DNA of 64,000 nt from Bacteroidia bacterium. GTDB taxonomy: Bacteria > Bacteroidota > Bacteroidia > Chitinophagales > UBA2359. The notes below the pieces were generated by a model, which saw nothing but the letters and a program-made list of their open reading frames with translations, had not been told where the DNA came from and searched no databases. The position numbers were made by a program, and so were the translations under genes. Position 1 is the stretch's first letter. Each line of letters opens with the position of its first letter. The DNA lies in assembly GCA_030427245.1 (NCBI GenBank), contig JAUHXA010000025.1:27642-91641 (forward strand), in the 5' to 3' direction. Of the stretch, positions 45,558 to 55,215 are shown in pieces.

Positions 45558-46472
45558 TCAAATAATCCCTTCCTTCTTCAATTCCCTTCTAAGTTGCTGC
45601 AAAGCATCTCCATTTTCATCCCACTTCAATGATTCACCTGTCAAAGTCTCATAAATATGTTGGTAACGAAGAATTGCCTCTGCTACTACTTCATTTGATA
45701 GCGTATTGGGTAGATTACCATCTGTTGTTTTGTTTGCCAACATCCATTGACGCACGAATTCCTTGTCGATTTGAGCCGCCTTTGCAGGAGCCTTCTCATA
45801 ATCTTTGGCACTCCAAAAACGAGAGGAATCGGGTGTATGGATTTCATCAATCAAAATCAATTTACCATCTAACAAACCAAACTCATATTTGGTGTCCACC
45901 AAAATATAACCTCGTTCGGCCATCACCTTTGAGCCAAAGTCATAGAGTGCCAATGCCTTCTCAGACATTTTTTTGTAGAGTTCGGCAGTCGTCCAACCTT
46001 CCGCAACTATTTCGTCAGGAGTAATCGGCCTATCGTTCTTTTCCTTAGTCGTTGGAGTCAAAATGGGTTGAGGAAAGGCTGCATTCCTAGTCAAGTTATT
46101 GGGCACTTTTGCGCCAGAAAACGTGCGCTCTCCTTGCTCATATCCTCTCCAAACACTGCCACAAATATAGCCACGAACCACCATTTCTACACGAATTGGC
46201 ACGGCTTCCTTGACTAACATCGCATTCGTGCCAATCATTTTAATTACATGATTGTCAGTGATATGTCGAGTGTTTTCAAACCACCAATTTGCAATGCCGT
46301 TTAGAACTGCTCCTTTTGAAGGAATCGGGTTCTTCAGATTACTGTCAAAAGCGGAAATTCTATCACTCACAACAATCAATCTTTGTTTATCATTTACTCG
46401 AAAGCTGTCTCTTACTTTGCCTCGGTGAATTTTTTCTAATTCGGGAATATCGAAATCATATAGGTAATTCAT
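45558..46472 (-). CDS. purC: Phosphoribosylaminoimidazole-succinocarboxamide synthase
   Basis: 304 residues. IHRGKVRDSFRV at the start, KGAVLNGIANWWFE, VEMVVRGYICGSVWRGY and VDTKYEFGLLDGKL identify PurC (SAICAR synthetase) of the longer type also found in fungi. It ligates aspartate to CAIR in purine synthesis. It is the first gene of the apparent purC-hicB-like-hicA-like-purD run on the minus strand. Confidence 0.96.
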   Translation of the reverse strand: MNYLYDFDIPELEKIHRGKVRDSFRVNDKQRLIVVSDRISAFDSNLKNPIPSKGAVLNGIANWWFENTRHITDNHVIKMIGTNAMLVKEAVPIRVEMVVRGYICGSVWRGYEQGERTFSGAKVPNNLTRNAAFPQPILTPTTKEKNDRPITPDEIVAEGWTTAELYKKMSEKALALYDFGSKVMAERGYILVDTKYEFGLLDGKLILIDEIHTPDSSRFWSAKDYEKAPAKAAQIDKEFVRQWMLANKTTDGNLPNTLSNEVVAEAILRYQHIYETLTGESLKWDENGDALQQLRRELKKEGII

Positions 46473-46559
46473 ATTGGAAATATCCCTTTTTTTTGTTAAC
46501 TTTGGAAAAATGTAAAATTAGAACTTTCTTTAGATTCAGGTGTACCAACTGATGTTATA

Positions 46560-46587
46560 AATGCTATTTCTTCAAAAAAATAGCATT
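46560..46587. repeat. Hairpin in the purC/tetR divergent region
   Basis: AATGCTATTT (46560-46569) pairs exactly with AAATAGCATT (46578-46587), loop 8 nt. It may be an operator or leader structure between the divergent purC and tetR-type genes; no T-run follows on the plus strand. Confidence 0.55.
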
Positions 46588-46710
46588 GTAGGAGGTTGTG
46601 TTAAAATTAAGACAAAACCAGTTCATCAGAAAACTTAATCTTTGAAATGTTCGTTATTACATCGAAAGCAACCTTAGTTCTTTAATTATCATCAAAATTT
46701 AATCCCTAAT

Positions 46711-47346
46711 ATGGTTACAGAAGCTTTTTATTCAAAGCAAGCTATTCTTACCCAAACACACTCATTATTTGTCAAACATGGCATATATACCCTTACCATA
46801 GATGATATCAGCAAACAAATCAACATTCCGACTAGTGAGATTCACAAATACTTCACGAGCAAAGACCAACTCGTAGAAGAGAGTCTTCACAACTTATTTA
46901 CAGAGATTAAACGAGAAGATGAATTTATCAAGGAGTTTTATATGAATCCGCTTGACAAACTAGTCTATAGCGCATACAATCTTATGTGTCAGTTATTTAA
47001 GTTTGGGTCTGATTTTTTCTACGATTTGAAACGACACTTTCCTAACATTTTTAGAGAATACCGACAATTTGTCAAACAACACTTTTTTGCAGAGCAAGAA
47101 AAGTTTATTGAAGAGAGCAAAAACAAAGGGCTTATTTTGTCTTCCATCAAAAGCAGTTTCATTTTTGAGCTGTTTTCTAAGTTGATGAATGCGCTTTTGT
47201 TCCAGAACAATGTCTCTAAGAAACAAAACTTCATAGAGCTATTCTACAACGCTATTATTTTGAAGATTCGCAATTTTTTGACCAGTACAGGTGAAGAAAT
47301 CTTGAGTAAAAACAAAATTTCCTACCTCTTGGACAAAAAAGGATAG
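46711..47346 (+). CDS. TetR/AcrR family transcriptional regulator
   Basis: 211 residues. The N-terminal helix-turn-helix (HSLFVKHGIYTLTIDDISKQ, then TSEIHKYFTSKDQLVEE) is of TetR type. The C-terminal ligand domain is Phe-rich and unlike that of the second regulator at 51.6 kb. It diverges from purC and precedes the carboxypeptidase gene. Targets cannot be told. Confidence 0.9.
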   Translation: MVTEAFYSKQAILTQTHSLFVKHGIYTLTIDDISKQINIPTSEIHKYFTSKDQLVEESLHNLFTEIKREDEFIKEFYMNPLDKLVYSAYNLMCQLFKFGSDFFYDLKRHFPNIFREYRQFVKQHFFAEQEKFIEESKNKGLILSSIKSSFIFELFSKLMNALLFQNNVSKKQNFIELFYNAIILKIRNFLTSTGEEILSKNKISYLLDKKG

Positions 47347-47456
47347 CCTATCTTCAAAAAAAGGATTTACCTTTTTCGCACTTTCCGTTTAACATAGGTA
47401 TAAGACAAGTCAAAATATTAAATTCATTCTCTTCAAAATTCTACTTGCTTATTCTC

Positions 47457-47491
47457 AAACACTTATTGTGTTTGAAATACAATAAGTGTTT
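47457..47491 (+). terminator. Strong inverted repeat between tetR-type gene and carboxypeptidase gene
   Basis: 13-bp perfect stem, AAACACTTATTGT (47457-47469) with ACAATAAGTGTTT (47479-47491), followed by TGAATTTG. It serves as terminator of the regulator gene or as an operator for the next gene; inside the left arm a CAAACAC/GTGTTTG palindrome is nested. Confidence 0.6.
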
Positions 47492-47557
47492 TGAATTTGC
47501 ATTAGAGTCTTGAAGTTGTTTTGAATTTACCGAAGTTGTTGTATAAAATACATACCT

Positions 47558-50383
47558 ATGTTTTATTCTTGCAGAATCTTATTGATACTAAGCTGTTTTG
47601 TGCTAACCCTTTGCAGCTATGCCCAACAAGAAGCTTATCACCGAGTCGAAATTCAGTTGTCTCAAGAGAAGGATATTCACACTCTGCAGCAATTAGGCTT
47701 GCCCCTAGATTGCGGTGGAGAATTGCATGAACATGAAAAAAATAGGAAGACTGCAATGTTCTACATTGCAGAACTTTCTGATAGCGAATTAGATTTGGTC
47801 AAAAAAGCGGGATTCAAAACCAAAGTGCTCCAAGCGGATGTTGCCGCTTTTTATGCCAAACGAATAGCAGCCGACCCAGTGAAAAGCGTAGCAGACTTCA
47901 GAAAAATGAAGAACGCTAATTGGGGCTTAGGAAAGGATGAACCTTTCTATGAGATTCCCGAACATTTTGAAATGGGAAGCATGGGCGGATATTTGACCTA
48001 TGAAGAACTGCTCTTTCATCTCGACCAAATGCACGAATTGTATCCCAACCTCGTCAGCGCAAAAACACCTATCAACAGCGAACTTCTTACACACGAAAAT
48101 CGTCCTTTGTATTGGCTCAAAATATCCGATTTTCCATATTTGGACGAATCACAAGAACCAGAAGTTTTATACACAGCCTTGCATCATGCTCGTGAACCTA
48201 TTTCGGCTATGCAGCTGATTTACTTCATGTATTATCTGCTCGAAAACTACGACTCTGATTCCGAAATTCAGGATTTGGTCAATAGTCGAGAATTGTACTT
48301 TGTGCCATGTATCAATCCCGATGGCTATGTTTACAATCAATTCATCAATCCAGAAGGAGGAGGTTTGTGGCGCAAAAATCGAAAGATTCATGAAGATGGA
48401 AATGTTGGAGTAGATTTGAATCGAAATTATGGTTATGAATGGGGATACAGCGATACGGGGTCCTCGCCAAGCACTTTCTCCAATACCTATCGAGGAGAAG
48501 CCCCTTTTTCAGAACCCGAAACCCAATTGATGAAAGAGTTTTGTGAGGCACACGACTTCAAAATTGCGCTGAACTACCATGCGTATGGCGGTTATCTTAT
48601 CTATCCTTGGGGTTATGCGCTATCTACTTACACCGAAGACCACGATTATTTTCAGCAAATGTGCCATCGTTCGGGTTGGCACAATAATTATATCTACGGC
48701 ACTGTCCATGAAGCGCTCACTTATACGGCCAATGGAGATTCGGATGATTGGATGTACGGAGAACAAACGACTAAAAACAAGATTTTTGCAATTACTCCAG
48801 AAGTCGGAGAATCTACCGACAATTTTTGGCCAATACCAAGTAGAATCATTCCACTTTGTCAAGAAAACGTTTGGGCGAATCTGCAATATGCGTATATGGC
48901 GGGCAAATACGCTGTGGCAACAGATGCTTCCGAAAAAAATATACAGGATTTGGAAGGAACATTGAAGGTCAAGCTTCAAAGAATGGGATTAGAAGTTGAC
49001 GGTACTTTTACCCTTCAAATACAACCCATTAGCTCCAATTTTACCATCACTTCCGCCCCCTTCAATAGCAGCAATTTAGAATTGTTGGCTACCGAAACAT
49101 TTGCATTTGACTACGTGCTTTCGGCTGATATGCAAGACGAAGAGACCATTCAATATGTGATCTTGGTCAACAATGGCGATTTTACACTCTCGACCGATAC
49201 GATTACCAAATGGTACAATGCTCCAGTTGAATTTGAAGATCCTGCCGAAAATCTCACCGAATGGTATAGCGAAGATTGGTATCGAACCAACCAAACAGCT
49301 TATAGTGGTGATTACAGCCTCACCGACTCACCCTATACCGACTACCAAAATTTTGACAGTACGACCATTGCTTTGCAGCAAGCGATTGACCTCAGCAATG
49401 CACTTGAAGCCAAATTGAGTTTTTGGGCAAAGTGGGACATTCAGCCACACCGAGACTTTGCACAGGTATTGGCTTCAAAAGACAATGGCGAAACATGGAC
49501 CGCTCTTTGCGGCAATTTTACACAAGATGGCACACGCTATCAAGCTGAAAACGAACCAATTTATGATGGGAAACAAATGGAATGGGTGAGGGAAGAAATG
49601 GATTTGTCGGATTTTGCAGGAGAATCTGTATTGATTTGTTTTTTGCTGCAATCGAATGGCAATACCAAAGCAGATGGCTTTTATTTTGACGATTTCAAGG
49701 TAAGTTATCGGACTTCTTTGGTAGCAGATTTGAAGTTGGTTTTGGAAGGGGCGTACAATGCAAATACGGGTGAAATGAATACGTATTTGCGGGCTAAAAA
49801 TCTTTTGCCTATTTCGCAACCCTTCAATGAATTTCCATGGCAATATGAGGGAACAGAAAGTATTAGCGATTTGACTTCAATGCCTTCAAATGTGGTGGAT
49901 TGGATATTGGTTGAATTGAGGAGTGAAATAGATACGAGTTTGGCGGCACAAAAAGCTGCTTGGCTACTATCGGACGGTTCGGTGATGGATGTTTTGGGCA
50001 GAACAGGAGTATTGTTTGAAAATGTCGCTCCTAATGAGCCTTATTTCCTATTGGTCCGACACCGCAATCATTTGGACGTTTTAAGCTCCTCTGCAATAAC
50101 CTTACCCAATACCTACGATTTCACCCTTTCTACAAATCAAGCCGCAGGAAGTGGACAATTGGCCGAAGTTTCGGAAAATGTGTACGCATTGAAGGTAGGA
50201 GATGTGGACGGCAATGGAATTGTTTCTATTCCAGATTTCAATGCTTATCAAGTACAACAATCGTTTTTGAATGAATATGTCGAAAGCGACCTAAGTATGG
50301 ACGGTTTGGTAAGTGTGAAAGACTACAATACTTATCGGCTTCGTGCTTCGGAATTGGGGATTCCTATAGTGCGATACGAATAA
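47558..50383 (+). CDS. Secreted M14-family zinc carboxypeptidase with dockerin-like C-terminus
   Basis: 941 residues. A signal peptide (ILLILSCFVLTLCSYAQ) is followed by a propeptide-like region, then the M14 domain with zinc ligands in HAREP (about 209-213) and NYHAYGGYLIYPWGY (about 340). Substrate-binding NPDGY and VDLNRNYGYEWG segments are present, and the catalytic Glu lies in ITPEVGE. A jelly-roll domain lies near 565-700. The last 60 residues carry two EF-hand-like calcium loops of dockerin type (GDVDGNGIVSIPDFNAYQ; DLSMDGLVSVKDYNTYR). There is no T9SS sorting domain, in contrast to the metalloprotease at 12 kb. Confidence 0.9.
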   Translation: MFYSCRILLILSCFVLTLCSYAQQEAYHRVEIQLSQEKDIHTLQQLGLPLDCGGELHEHEKNRKTAMFYIAELSDSELDLVKKAGFKTKVLQADVAAFYAKRIAADPVKSVADFRKMKNANWGLGKDEPFYEIPEHFEMGSMGGYLTYEELLFHLDQMHELYPNLVSAKTPINSELLTHENRPLYWLKISDFPYLDESQEPEVLYTALHHAREPISAMQLIYFMYYLLENYDSDSEIQDLVNSRELYFVPCINPDGYVYNQFINPEGGGLWRKNRKIHEDGNVGVDLNRNYGYEWGYSDTGSSPSTFSNTYRGEAPFSEPETQLMKEFCEAHDFKIALNYHAYGGYLIYPWGYALSTYTEDHDYFQQMCHRSGWHNNYIYGTVHEALTYTANGDSDDWMYGEQTTKNKIFAITPEVGESTDNFWPIPSRIIPLCQENVWANLQYAYMAGKYAVATDASEKNIQDLEGTLKVKLQRMGLEVDGTFTLQIQPISSNFTITSAPFNSSNLELLATETFAFDYVLSADMQDEETIQYVILVNNGDFTLSTDTITKWYNAPVEFEDPAENLTEWYSEDWYRTNQTAYSGDYSLTDSPYTDYQNFDSTTIALQQAIDLSNALEAKLSFWAKWDIQPHRDFAQVLASKDNGETWTALCGNFTQDGTRYQAENEPIYDGKQMEWVREEMDLSDFAGESVLICFLLQSNGNTKADGFYFDDFKVSYRTSLVADLKLVLEGAYNANTGEMNTYLRAKNLLPISQPFNEFPWQYEGTESISDLTSMPSNVVDWILVELRSEIDTSLAAQKAAWLLSDGSVMDVLGRTGVLFENVAPNEPYFLLVRHRNHLDVLSSSAITLPNTYDFTLSTNQAAGSGQLAEVSENVYALKVGDVDGNGIVSIPDFNAYQVQQSFLNEYVESDLSMDGLVSVKDYNTYRLRASELGIPIVRYE

Positions 50384-50479
50384 GGGACAAATGAAAATGA
50401 TTTGCCCCAAAACCTCGGGGAGAATCAAAATGAAAAATACTATTAACAACCCATTGTTTATAACAATAGAGTTGTAAGC

Positions 50480-51211
50480 TTATTTTTTTGCTTCCATCAA
50501 AATCGGCTTAATCAAACTCGTCCAAGCTGCATAGCCCTTTTCGTTCATGTGCAACATGTCTTCTACAAAAATGTCCTTCTTGGGCATTCCCTTTTCGTTC
50601 AACATCGGCACACTGACATCAATGTACTCCATATTGGGCTGTCCTGCAATGTAATCTGCAAATAATTTGTTGGCTTCGTCCATCTGATTCCACATTTCCC
50701 AACGAGCAATGGACGGCTTCATGCAGAGGTAAAAAAGCTTTGTATTGGGGAGTTTTTCTGTTATTTCATTGGTCAATTCTTGGAAGGTATCAAATGCCTG
50801 TTGAGGAGTCCGTCCTTCCGAAATATCATTTTCACCACAATACAACACTATAATTTCAGGCTCATAAGGGAAAATGATTTGGTCAGCATAATGCAGGACT
50901 TCAGGTAAAGTCGAACCTCCAAAACCTCGATTCAATACCGCCAATCCTTCCATATCTTCCTTCAATGTCAACCAAAATCGGATGCTCGAACTACCTACAA
51001 ATAATATTTCACCTCTGTGAATACCTTGTTCTTGGTCTTCTTTTTTGAAGGCTGCAATGGCTTCATCAAAGCGATTGATATCAAAAGGAAGTTTTGAAGT
51101 AGAAGTAGAAGTTTCTATTGGTGGTGGAGCTGCTTCTTTGGTTGAAGAGGTGGTATTACAGCTTATTGCAGTGCAAATTATGAAGAGGAAAAGCAGTGTT
51201 TTTTGTTTCAT
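50480..51211 (-). CDS. SGNH/GDSL-type esterase lipoprotein
   Basis: 243 residues with a lipoprotein signal (LLFLFIICTAISCNT, lipobox AISC). SGNH hydrolase blocks are visible: VGSSSIRFW (block I, Ser), NRGFGGSTL (block II), CGENDI (block III) and DMLHMNEKGY (block V, Asp and His). It probably removes ester groups, for example O-acetyl groups from sugars, at the cell envelope. It converges on the carboxypeptidase gene. Confidence 0.9.
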   Translation of the reverse strand: MKQKTLLFLFIICTAISCNTTSSTKEAAPPPIETSTSTSKLPFDINRFDEAIAAFKKEDQEQGIHRGEILFVGSSSIRFWLTLKEDMEGLAVLNRGFGGSTLPEVLHYADQIIFPYEPEIIVLYCGENDISEGRTPQQAFDTFQELTNEITEKLPNTKLFYLCMKPSIARWEMWNQMDEANKLFADYIAGQPNMEYIDVSVPMLNEKGMPKKDIFVEDMLHMNEKGYAAWTSLIKPILMEAKK

Positions 51212-51575
51212 ATTAAGATTGTTTTTTAGTGTTTTTGATGATAGTAGACATAAAGGTTACAATCGCAAACGATATTCGGGTTGGCTAATTACTTTGTTGA
51301 ATAAGCAGTCAAAACAACGCTCAATATATACAAATTGCCTCAATCAAGCCTAATATCAGAGTAAGAATAGAATGAAACGGCCATAATTAAAGCACAAAGG
51401 GAAATGATTATTTCATTCATGGTAAGTTCCATCTGACTTTCAAAAAATAAAAATAAACAGATGAAACATGATCTTTGTGGGAGATAAATGTCAAACAAAC
51501 GTTTGGTAAATTTGTAAAAATGTAATTAACTCTGTTACTTTGTGAATATCGTTAGACAAAATAACATTTCAAATT
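51212..51575. other. Divergent intergenic region with a candidate TetR operator
   Basis: No gene is seen in these 364 bp. A 10-bp palindrome CAAACGTTTG at 51496-51505, 71 bp upstream of the tetR-type start, is the size expected for half of a TetR-family operator. The remainder shows no clear structure. Confidence 0.45.
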
Positions 51576-52169
51576 ATGCCTGTCCAAAAAGTCAGTTTAG
51601 AATTTATCATCAAGCAGTCCCTAAAAGTTTTCCGCAAAAAAGGCTATCACCATACTTCAATGGAAGATTTGGCAGATGCTTGTGGGTTGAAAAAAGGGAG
51701 TTTGTATCACTACTTCAAAGGGGAAAAAGGAGATGACAGCAACAAAGGGAAGTTGGGAATGATGAAGGCAGTTATCAAATACCTACACGATTACTACAAG
51801 AGGGAGGCTTTTGTCCATGCGTATGATAAAAAATTGGGAGCAGAACAGCGTTTGCGAATTTTGGGTAGCATTGCAGAAGAACACTATTTTGCTTCGGATA
51901 GCGGTTGTTTGTTTGGCAATTTGGCATTGGAGGCGGCGGGAAGTCACGGAGAATTGGAGGAGTTGGTGAAAGCTTTTTTTGTGGATTTCATCAATGCATT
52001 GAAGGTGATTTTTGAAGAAAAATTTGAACCCAAAAAAGCCTTGGAATATGCCGAACAGAGTTTGGCAGAAATTGAAGGGGCGGTGATGATGATGCGGGTT
52101 TTTGACAAACGGGATTACTTAATCAAGGCAAATCAGCAGATATTGAAGCGATTTCGAGGAAGGATTTAA
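51576..52169 (+). CDS. TetR/AcrR family transcriptional regulator
   Basis: 197 residues. HTH region KVFRKKGYHHTSMEDLADAC followed by GLKKGSLYHYFKGEK is canonical TetR. The C-terminal domain has GCLFGNLALEAAG, typical of the AcrR-like C-terminal family with a conserved Cys-Leu-Phe-Gly-Asn block. A palindrome upstream may be its operator. The final 36 codons exist in a second, decayed copy at 53279-53389 beyond the next gene. Confidence 0.93.
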   Translation: MPVQKVSLEFIIKQSLKVFRKKGYHHTSMEDLADACGLKKGSLYHYFKGEKGDDSNKGKLGMMKAVIKYLHDYYKREAFVHAYDKKLGAEQRLRILGSIAEEHYFASDSGCLFGNLALEAAGSHGELEELVKAFFVDFINALKVIFEEKFEPKKALEYAEQSLAEIEGAVMMMRVFDKRDYLIKANQQILKRFRGRI

Positions 52170-52207
52170 TAACAAATGTAAAGAAGAGTATAGTGAAGGA
52201 ACAAAAA

Positions 52208-52250
52208 AAATAAGTCGAAATAACTGATTATTAGTTGTTTCGACTTATTT
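52208..52250. terminator. Bidirectional terminator between tetR-type gene and IPTL-CTERM gene
   Basis: 13-bp stem AAATAAGTCGAAA (52208-52220) with TTTCGACTTATTT (52238-52250), with a further AACT/AGTT pairing inside. A-run on one side, T-rich on the other, between convergent genes. Confidence 0.85.
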
Positions 52251-52269
52251 GCTTTATTAATTTGCCTGG

Positions 52270-53208
52270 TTATTGTTTGTAAAAAATAGGTTGAATTAGG
52301 TACAAAACTCCACCAATTAACAAAAACAAAGACAAAACAATCATCCCCCACTCTGATAAAGTAGGAATTGGAGGAGCACTTATTGTAATACTTTGAGTAG
52401 CCGTTTGAGTACAACCCCGCAATGCAGAATTTGCAGAAGTGCCTATTCCTTCTTGTCCATCATCTGCACCATTGAAGGTCATGACTACAGTATAGGTCCC
52501 TGGACCTAAGACCGATGGATCTATGCTTGTAGCAGGGTTGCCATCAATTGTAAAAGTTGGAGAACCATTGGCAGAACCTCCCAGTTGGTCTGTACCTCCC
52601 AATGTTATTGGGGCAGCATCAAACTCTATAGGAGCGGTTGGTAATACTGGATCAAATACAGGTTCGGGGTAGGAACAATGGTTACCAATAGAAAAAATTT
52701 GTCCAGGAATTTCTGTTACAAATTGCTGAATGACTATCGTATATCCTTCACCATCCAAATGTACAAAAGGGATTTCGTAGTGACCTGTGACGGTATTATA
52801 GACCATTTGTGTACCTATAGTAACAGGTACACCCGCTGGTGCTGTAACGTTGAAGGCATCTAGCACACCGAGAGTTCCACTAGCAATTCGAAAATCTAAG
52901 GTCTGGTCGACTATGGGACTGCCATTTGGTCCCGTAATAGCAACTAACTCACTAAAACCTCCATCGTCCCCTCCTGTTCCTGAGGGATAGGCAATAGTAC
53001 TTGAGTTGTTCAAACATTCACAGGGGTCGTCTATATCATAAGAATCATCACCGTTTTTTTGAAGGTTTGTATTGGTGTTGAAATTGTAGATGTGATATTT
53101 GTCGGTAGGGCTGTTAGCCAACGAAGTAGAAGTGGTTAAGACTATAGCAGCTAAGAAAAGTGAGCAAATAAAACCGCGTAGAATTGATTTGTTGTAGTGT
53201 AGCATCAT
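52270..53208 (-). CDS. Secreted protein with IPTL-CTERM anchoring tail
   Basis: 312 residues from ATG 53208, with a signal peptide (GFICSLFLAAIVLTTSTSLA). The body is beta-rich and extracellular in style, with a PxFTIDGNPATSIDP and GPGTYTVVMTFNGADD region resembling bacterial Ig-like domains. The C-terminus has the sorting signal PIPTLSEWG followed by one hydrophobic helix (MIVLSLFLLIGGVLYLI) and IFYKQ. This is the IPTL-CTERM pattern otherwise seen in exosortase-linked and related systems, and it differs from the T9SS domain of the other secreted proteins here. The usual Arg-rich end is poor. The gene sits between a complete tetR-type gene and the remnant of a second copy. Confidence 0.85.
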   Translation of the reverse strand: MMLHYNKSILRGFICSLFLAAIVLTTSTSLANSPTDKYHIYNFNTNTNLQKNGDDSYDIDDPCECLNNSSTIAYPSGTGGDDGGFSELVAITGPNGSPIVDQTLDFRIASGTLGVLDAFNVTAPAGVPVTIGTQMVYNTVTGHYEIPFVHLDGEGYTIVIQQFVTEIPGQIFSIGNHCSYPEPVFDPVLPTAPIEFDAAPITLGGTDQLGGSANGSPTFTIDGNPATSIDPSVLGPGTYTVVMTFNGADDGQEGIGTSANSALRGCTQTATQSITISAPPIPTLSEWGMIVLSLFLLIGGVLYLIQPIFYKQ

Positions 53209-53278
53209 GAATTTAAGATTTATAAGATAAAAAATATGCAATAGCAAATTACATTATTTTTTTTAAAAAACAAGTAAA

Positions 53279-53389
53279 CAGAGCTTGGCAGAAATTGAAG
53301 GTGCGATGATGATGATGCGGGTTTTTGACAAACGGGATTACCTCATCAAAACGAAACAGCAGATTTTGAAGAGATTTCGGAGAGGTTAA
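53279..53389 (+). pseudogene. 3' remnant of a second tetR-type gene copy
   Basis: 36 codons plus stop (starting CAG at 53279, TAA at 53387-53389). They translate to a near copy of the last residues of the regulator at 51576-52169 (shared QSLAEIEGA, MMMRVFDKRDYLIK, QQILKRFR). Around fifteen or so base differences over 110 bp indicate an old paralogue rather than a fresh duplication. Everything 5' of this is gone, replaced by the IPTL-CTERM gene and its upstream region. Confidence 0.9.
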
Positions 53390-53512
53390 TGCTTTAAGAA
53401 AGAAAGCGAATTGGGGATAGAAAATTTTCAAAATATAATTTTATAAATTCTGTCCAAAATGAACCATCTCCTACGTCTAAAAGGTTATATTATTTTTCAC
53501 TAAATCATTTCT

Positions 53513-55215
53513 ATGAAATTATCAGAAATAACGTATCAACGTCCAAACATGGACACACTCCAACAAACCCTTGAAAATCTTTGCACTCAATTTGAAAACG
53601 CTACGAATGTGGGAACACAATTGGAGGTCATGCATCAAGTCAATGAACTACAATTGGAGTTTTCTACTCTTGCAGCTTTGGCACGCATTCGTTACGACCT
53701 CAACAGCTTTGACACCTTTTATGAAGGAGAACGAGCCTTTTTTGGGAAGCAAACACCCGTATTCTTCAACTACATACATGGCTTTTATCGAGTGCTTCTA
53801 AAAACTCCCTTTCGCCACCTATTGGAGGAAAAACTGGGCAAACGCTTATTTCAAGTAGCTGAATTTTCTACTCAGCAAAACAATGAAACGAGTACGAATA
53901 TAGACCAAGAACTCAATCGCTTGGAGGGAGAATACTTCAAAACGATTTCACAAGGAACGGTTACTTTTCAAGGCGAAAAATATCCTCTGAGAGGCTTGGG
54001 AAAATTCACCCAATCTAAAGACACTTTAATTCGAAAAGCGGCAAAAGATGCCCAGTTTGATTTTTGGGCCTCCAAAGAAAAAGAGTTTCACCAGACCTTT
54101 GATAAGATGGTGCAGCTTCGTGATAAAAGAGCGCAAGGGCTTGGTTTTAAAAGTTATGTAGAAGAATCTTATCACCATTGCGATTTTAATGGAGAGCAAG
54201 TTGCGACCTTCAATCAGGCAGTATTGAAGTATTTTGTTCCACTTAATCAGCGTTTGTACGAACGAAGATTGAAGCGAATGGAGGTAGACCAGGTATATTA
54301 TTACGATTCGGTTAAGTACAAAAATGGCAACCCAAAACTGCGAGTAGAGAGAGCAGAACTGTGGGCCAATACACAAAAAATGTATACAGAACTTTCACCC
54401 GAAACGGATGTCTTTTGCCAATTCATGTTAGAAAATGAGCTGTTGGATACAGAAGTTCGAGAAGGAAAATGCCCAGGAACCTATGCCTCAGTCCTCCAAA
54501 AGTATGGAATGCCCTTTATTCTCGCCAATTTCACGGGAATAGCCCGAAATTTCAATTCTTTGGTACACGAAATGGGTCATGCTTTTCAGAAACGCCAAAC
54601 GTATAAAGAGGGCATTCGTCAAATAGAATATTTGTACCCTCAAAGCGATGTTGCAGAAATACATGCAATAGCGATGGAATTGTTTACTTGGGATTGGTAT
54701 TCACCGTTTTTCAAAGATGATACCGCTAAGTTTCAGTTTAGCAAAATCAGTGGAATGTTGAATTCTATTGTCTCCAACTGTTGTACCGAAGCGTTTCAAC
54801 AGTTTATTTATCGAAATCCCAAAGCAAGCCCAACAGAACGAAATCAAAAATGGCTGGAATTGGAGAAAGTGTATTACCCCTATCATACGGAGCGGAGGCT
54901 ATTTATGGCGACAACGCTTATCTAAGGCGGGGAAGTGATTGGCAAAGTAGTCCGCATATTATGTGTATGCCTTTTTATGCAGTAGATTATTCTTTGGCAA
55001 ATCTTTGTGCAGTTCAGTTTTGGATGAAATCGAAAGAAAACAAAGAAGAGGCCTGGAAAGATTACCTTAGACTGTGTAAAGTCGGTGGAAAATATTCTTA
55101 TTTTGAATCTCTTCAATTGGCAAATTTACGCTCCCCTTTTGAAGAAGAAGTGATACAACAAATTGCTGATTTTTTGGGTGATTGGCTGGAAAAGGTGGAT
55201 GATAGTGGGTTTTAA
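53513..55215 (+). pseudogene. M3-family oligoendopeptidase gene broken by a frameshift
   Basis: From ATG 53513 the first frame runs 470 codons to 54925 and contains the M3 zinc site HEMGHAFQKRQ. Conserved sequence continues in this frame to WLELEKVYYPYH (about 54850-54885). The expected C-terminal part (YGDNAYLRRGSDWQ, SSPHIMCMPFYAVDYSLANL, to 55215) lies in the frame one base back, so one base is missing, or two are extra, near 54880-54900. Joined, the protein would be about 567 residues, normal for M3 oligoendopeptidases. The separated tail holds the conserved His and Tyr residues that line the active site, so the truncated product would be inactive. No slippery heptamer is seen there, so this is a mutation or a sequencing error rather than programmed frameshifting. 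Confidence 0.88.

Noticed and set aside
51496..51505. Palindrome as a proven TetR operator
   Set aside because: Only 10 bp are symmetric and no second site is seen, so it is kept as a weak candidate inside the intergenic entry rather than as a separate feature.
54781..54930. Programmed -1 frameshift in the M3 peptidase
   Set aside because: No slippery X-XXY-YYZ heptamer in the right phase lies where the homology changes frame, and the family does not use frameshifting.
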